Shown: one piece after another, positions 63,475 to 64,000 of the stretch
Position numbering within the stretch: position 1 is the stretch's first letter
How the letters are laid out: every line of letters begins with the position of its first letter
Source of the DNA: Pseudomonas sp. PB101
GTDB taxonomy: Bacteria; Pseudomonadota; Gammaproteobacteria; Pseudomonadales; Pseudomonadaceae
Length of the DNA: 64,000 nt
Direction: 5' to 3'
Assembly: GCF_009764265.1 (NCBI RefSeq)
Contig: NZ_RWIR01000004.1
Coordinates: 1 to 64,000 of the forward strand
Translations under genes and position numbers: made by a program
The notes under the pieces: generated by a model
Told to the model about the DNA's origin: nothing
Databases searched by the model: none
The model's input: the letters and a program-made list of their open reading frames with translations, nothing else

Positions 63475-64000
63475 TCAGCCCTGATAGCGAGCGATGACCG
63501 CCTTGTAGTTTCCGTGGAGTGAATAGCCGCCCACGACGATATTTCCATCGGCCTGCGCGGCGACACAGGTGGCAGTATCCAGGCTGGGGCCGAGGCGGGT
63601 ACGCGTATAACCGCAGCCTGGGCCAAAGTGGCAATCGGGATGGCCGTCGGGCAGGTAGCGACCGAGAAGGAAGTCTGCTTCCACGCCGCCGATGGTTGCA
63701 CCCACCGTGAGCACACTGCCGTCGGGCTGCAGCTGCACGGCGGTCCACTGGCATCCGTTGTGACCGATCTCCAGCCGTTGCGGATGTCCGCCGTTGCAAT
63801 GATTGTCGGGGCGCCCGTTGCTGTGCATTTTGAATGTCAGGCACTGCATCGGCTCGCGACTGCTGCCAAAACACAAGACGTCGCCGTTGTTTTGCTGGAC
63901 CACCTGACTGACCCGGGCGCCATGGCCCTGCGCCTTGAACGTCAGGAATCCATCCACGGCAAAACTGTCGTCGAGGCGGCCGTCGGCGTGGTAACGCGCC
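63475..64000 (-). CDS. Delta-60 repeat protein, 3' part only
   Basis: The minus-strand frame is open to the window end, so this is the C-terminal part (at least 175 residues) of a larger protein. The repeating pattern LLGRYLPDGHPDCHFGPGCG and VAAQADGNIVVGGYSLHGNY, plus RYHADGRLDDSFAVDGF at the edge, matches the delta-60 repeat (LDTSFG.GDG...ALQPDGKIVVAG). Such proteins are large beta-propeller-like, often secreted or surface proteins. The GTG at 63957 is not the real start. Confidence 0.85.
   Translation of the reverse strand, partial: ARYHADGRLDDSFAVDGFLTFKAQGHGARVSQVVQQNNGDVLCFGSSREPMQCLTFKMHSNGRPDNHCNGGHPQRLEIGHNGCQWTAVQLQPDGSVLTVGATIGGVEADFLLGRYLPDGHPDCHFGPGCGYTRTRLGPSLDTATCVAAQADGNIVVGGYSLHGNYKAVIARYQG

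Overview
The window is a chromosomal segment of a Pseudomonas, most likely of the P. fluorescens group. The base composition is GC-rich, G/C-ending codons dominate, many REP-type palindromes of the kind common in fluorescent pseudomonads are scattered between genes, and several gene sets are typical of the genus: the ptxS-kguEKTD 2-ketogluconate operon, the pyoverdine maturation acylase PvdQ, a DpkA-type reductase and a CptA-type phosphoethanolamine transferase. No rRNA, tRNA, CRISPR array, insertion sequence or phage was found. It is mostly core-like metabolic sequence with short AT-rich, decayed patches.

Layout. 0.2-2.6 kb: glycerate kinase and a PLP aminotransferase on the + strand. 2.6-8.0 kb: the 2-ketogluconate operon on the - strand (kguE-kguK-kguT-kguD) with its LacI-type repressor gene ptxS upstream; two identical 14-bp palindromes mark the PtxS operators. 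8.1-10.3 kb: LysE exporter, AraC regulator, DUF1345 membrane protein. 10.5-17.1 kb: an RND pump and its adaptor without an outer-membrane gene, divergent from an RstA/RstB-like two-component system. 17.2-19.4 kb: a small TOBE-like ORF, then a TPR protein, an ECF sigma factor lacking a standard start codon and its anti-sigma factor. 19.5-25.9 kb: dehydrogenase plus secreted hydrolase, YqaA and DUF411 proteins, a nonsense-interrupted small ORF, an aldo/keto reductase with divergent LysR, and three small genes. 26.1-30 kb: a tandem REP array, pvdQ behind a PvdS-type promoter-like site, and a FecR-like anti-sigma gene with no sigma partner.

30.1-35 kb holds the most distinctive gene, a 1610-residue protein with four recurring segments and a C-terminal HExxH metallopeptidase-like motif; it resembles large Pseudomonas dermonecrotic-toxin-like (DUF6543) proteins. 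35.2-39.1 kb: dpkA, DUF883, a small conserved protein, and a LysR-nitrilase divergent pair. 39.2-47.3 kb: two facing acyl-CoA clusters. The + cluster (acyl-CoA synthetase, 3-hydroxyacyl-CoA dehydrogenase, thiolase, acyl-CoA dehydrogenase, enoyl-CoA hydratase) fits branched or short-chain acyl (isoleucine-type) degradation; the - cluster (acyl-CoA dehydrogenase, 3-hydroxyisobutyryl-CoA hydrolase-like) fits valine degradation.

47.5-50.6 kb: LysR gene divergent from a polyamine-binding protein and agmatinase. 50.6-52.6 kb is a rearranged zone: REP pairs, duplicated 3' ends of speB and of an aldo/keto reductase gene, a chimeric small secreted ORF, and an AT-rich patch with an amber-interrupted ORF. 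52.6-64 kb: aldo/keto reductase, zapE, DinB and GNAT proteins, a small secreted protein, cptA, gnd-zwf with overlapping ends, a second REP array, nhaB, and the 3' part of a delta-60 repeat protein that runs off the window edge.
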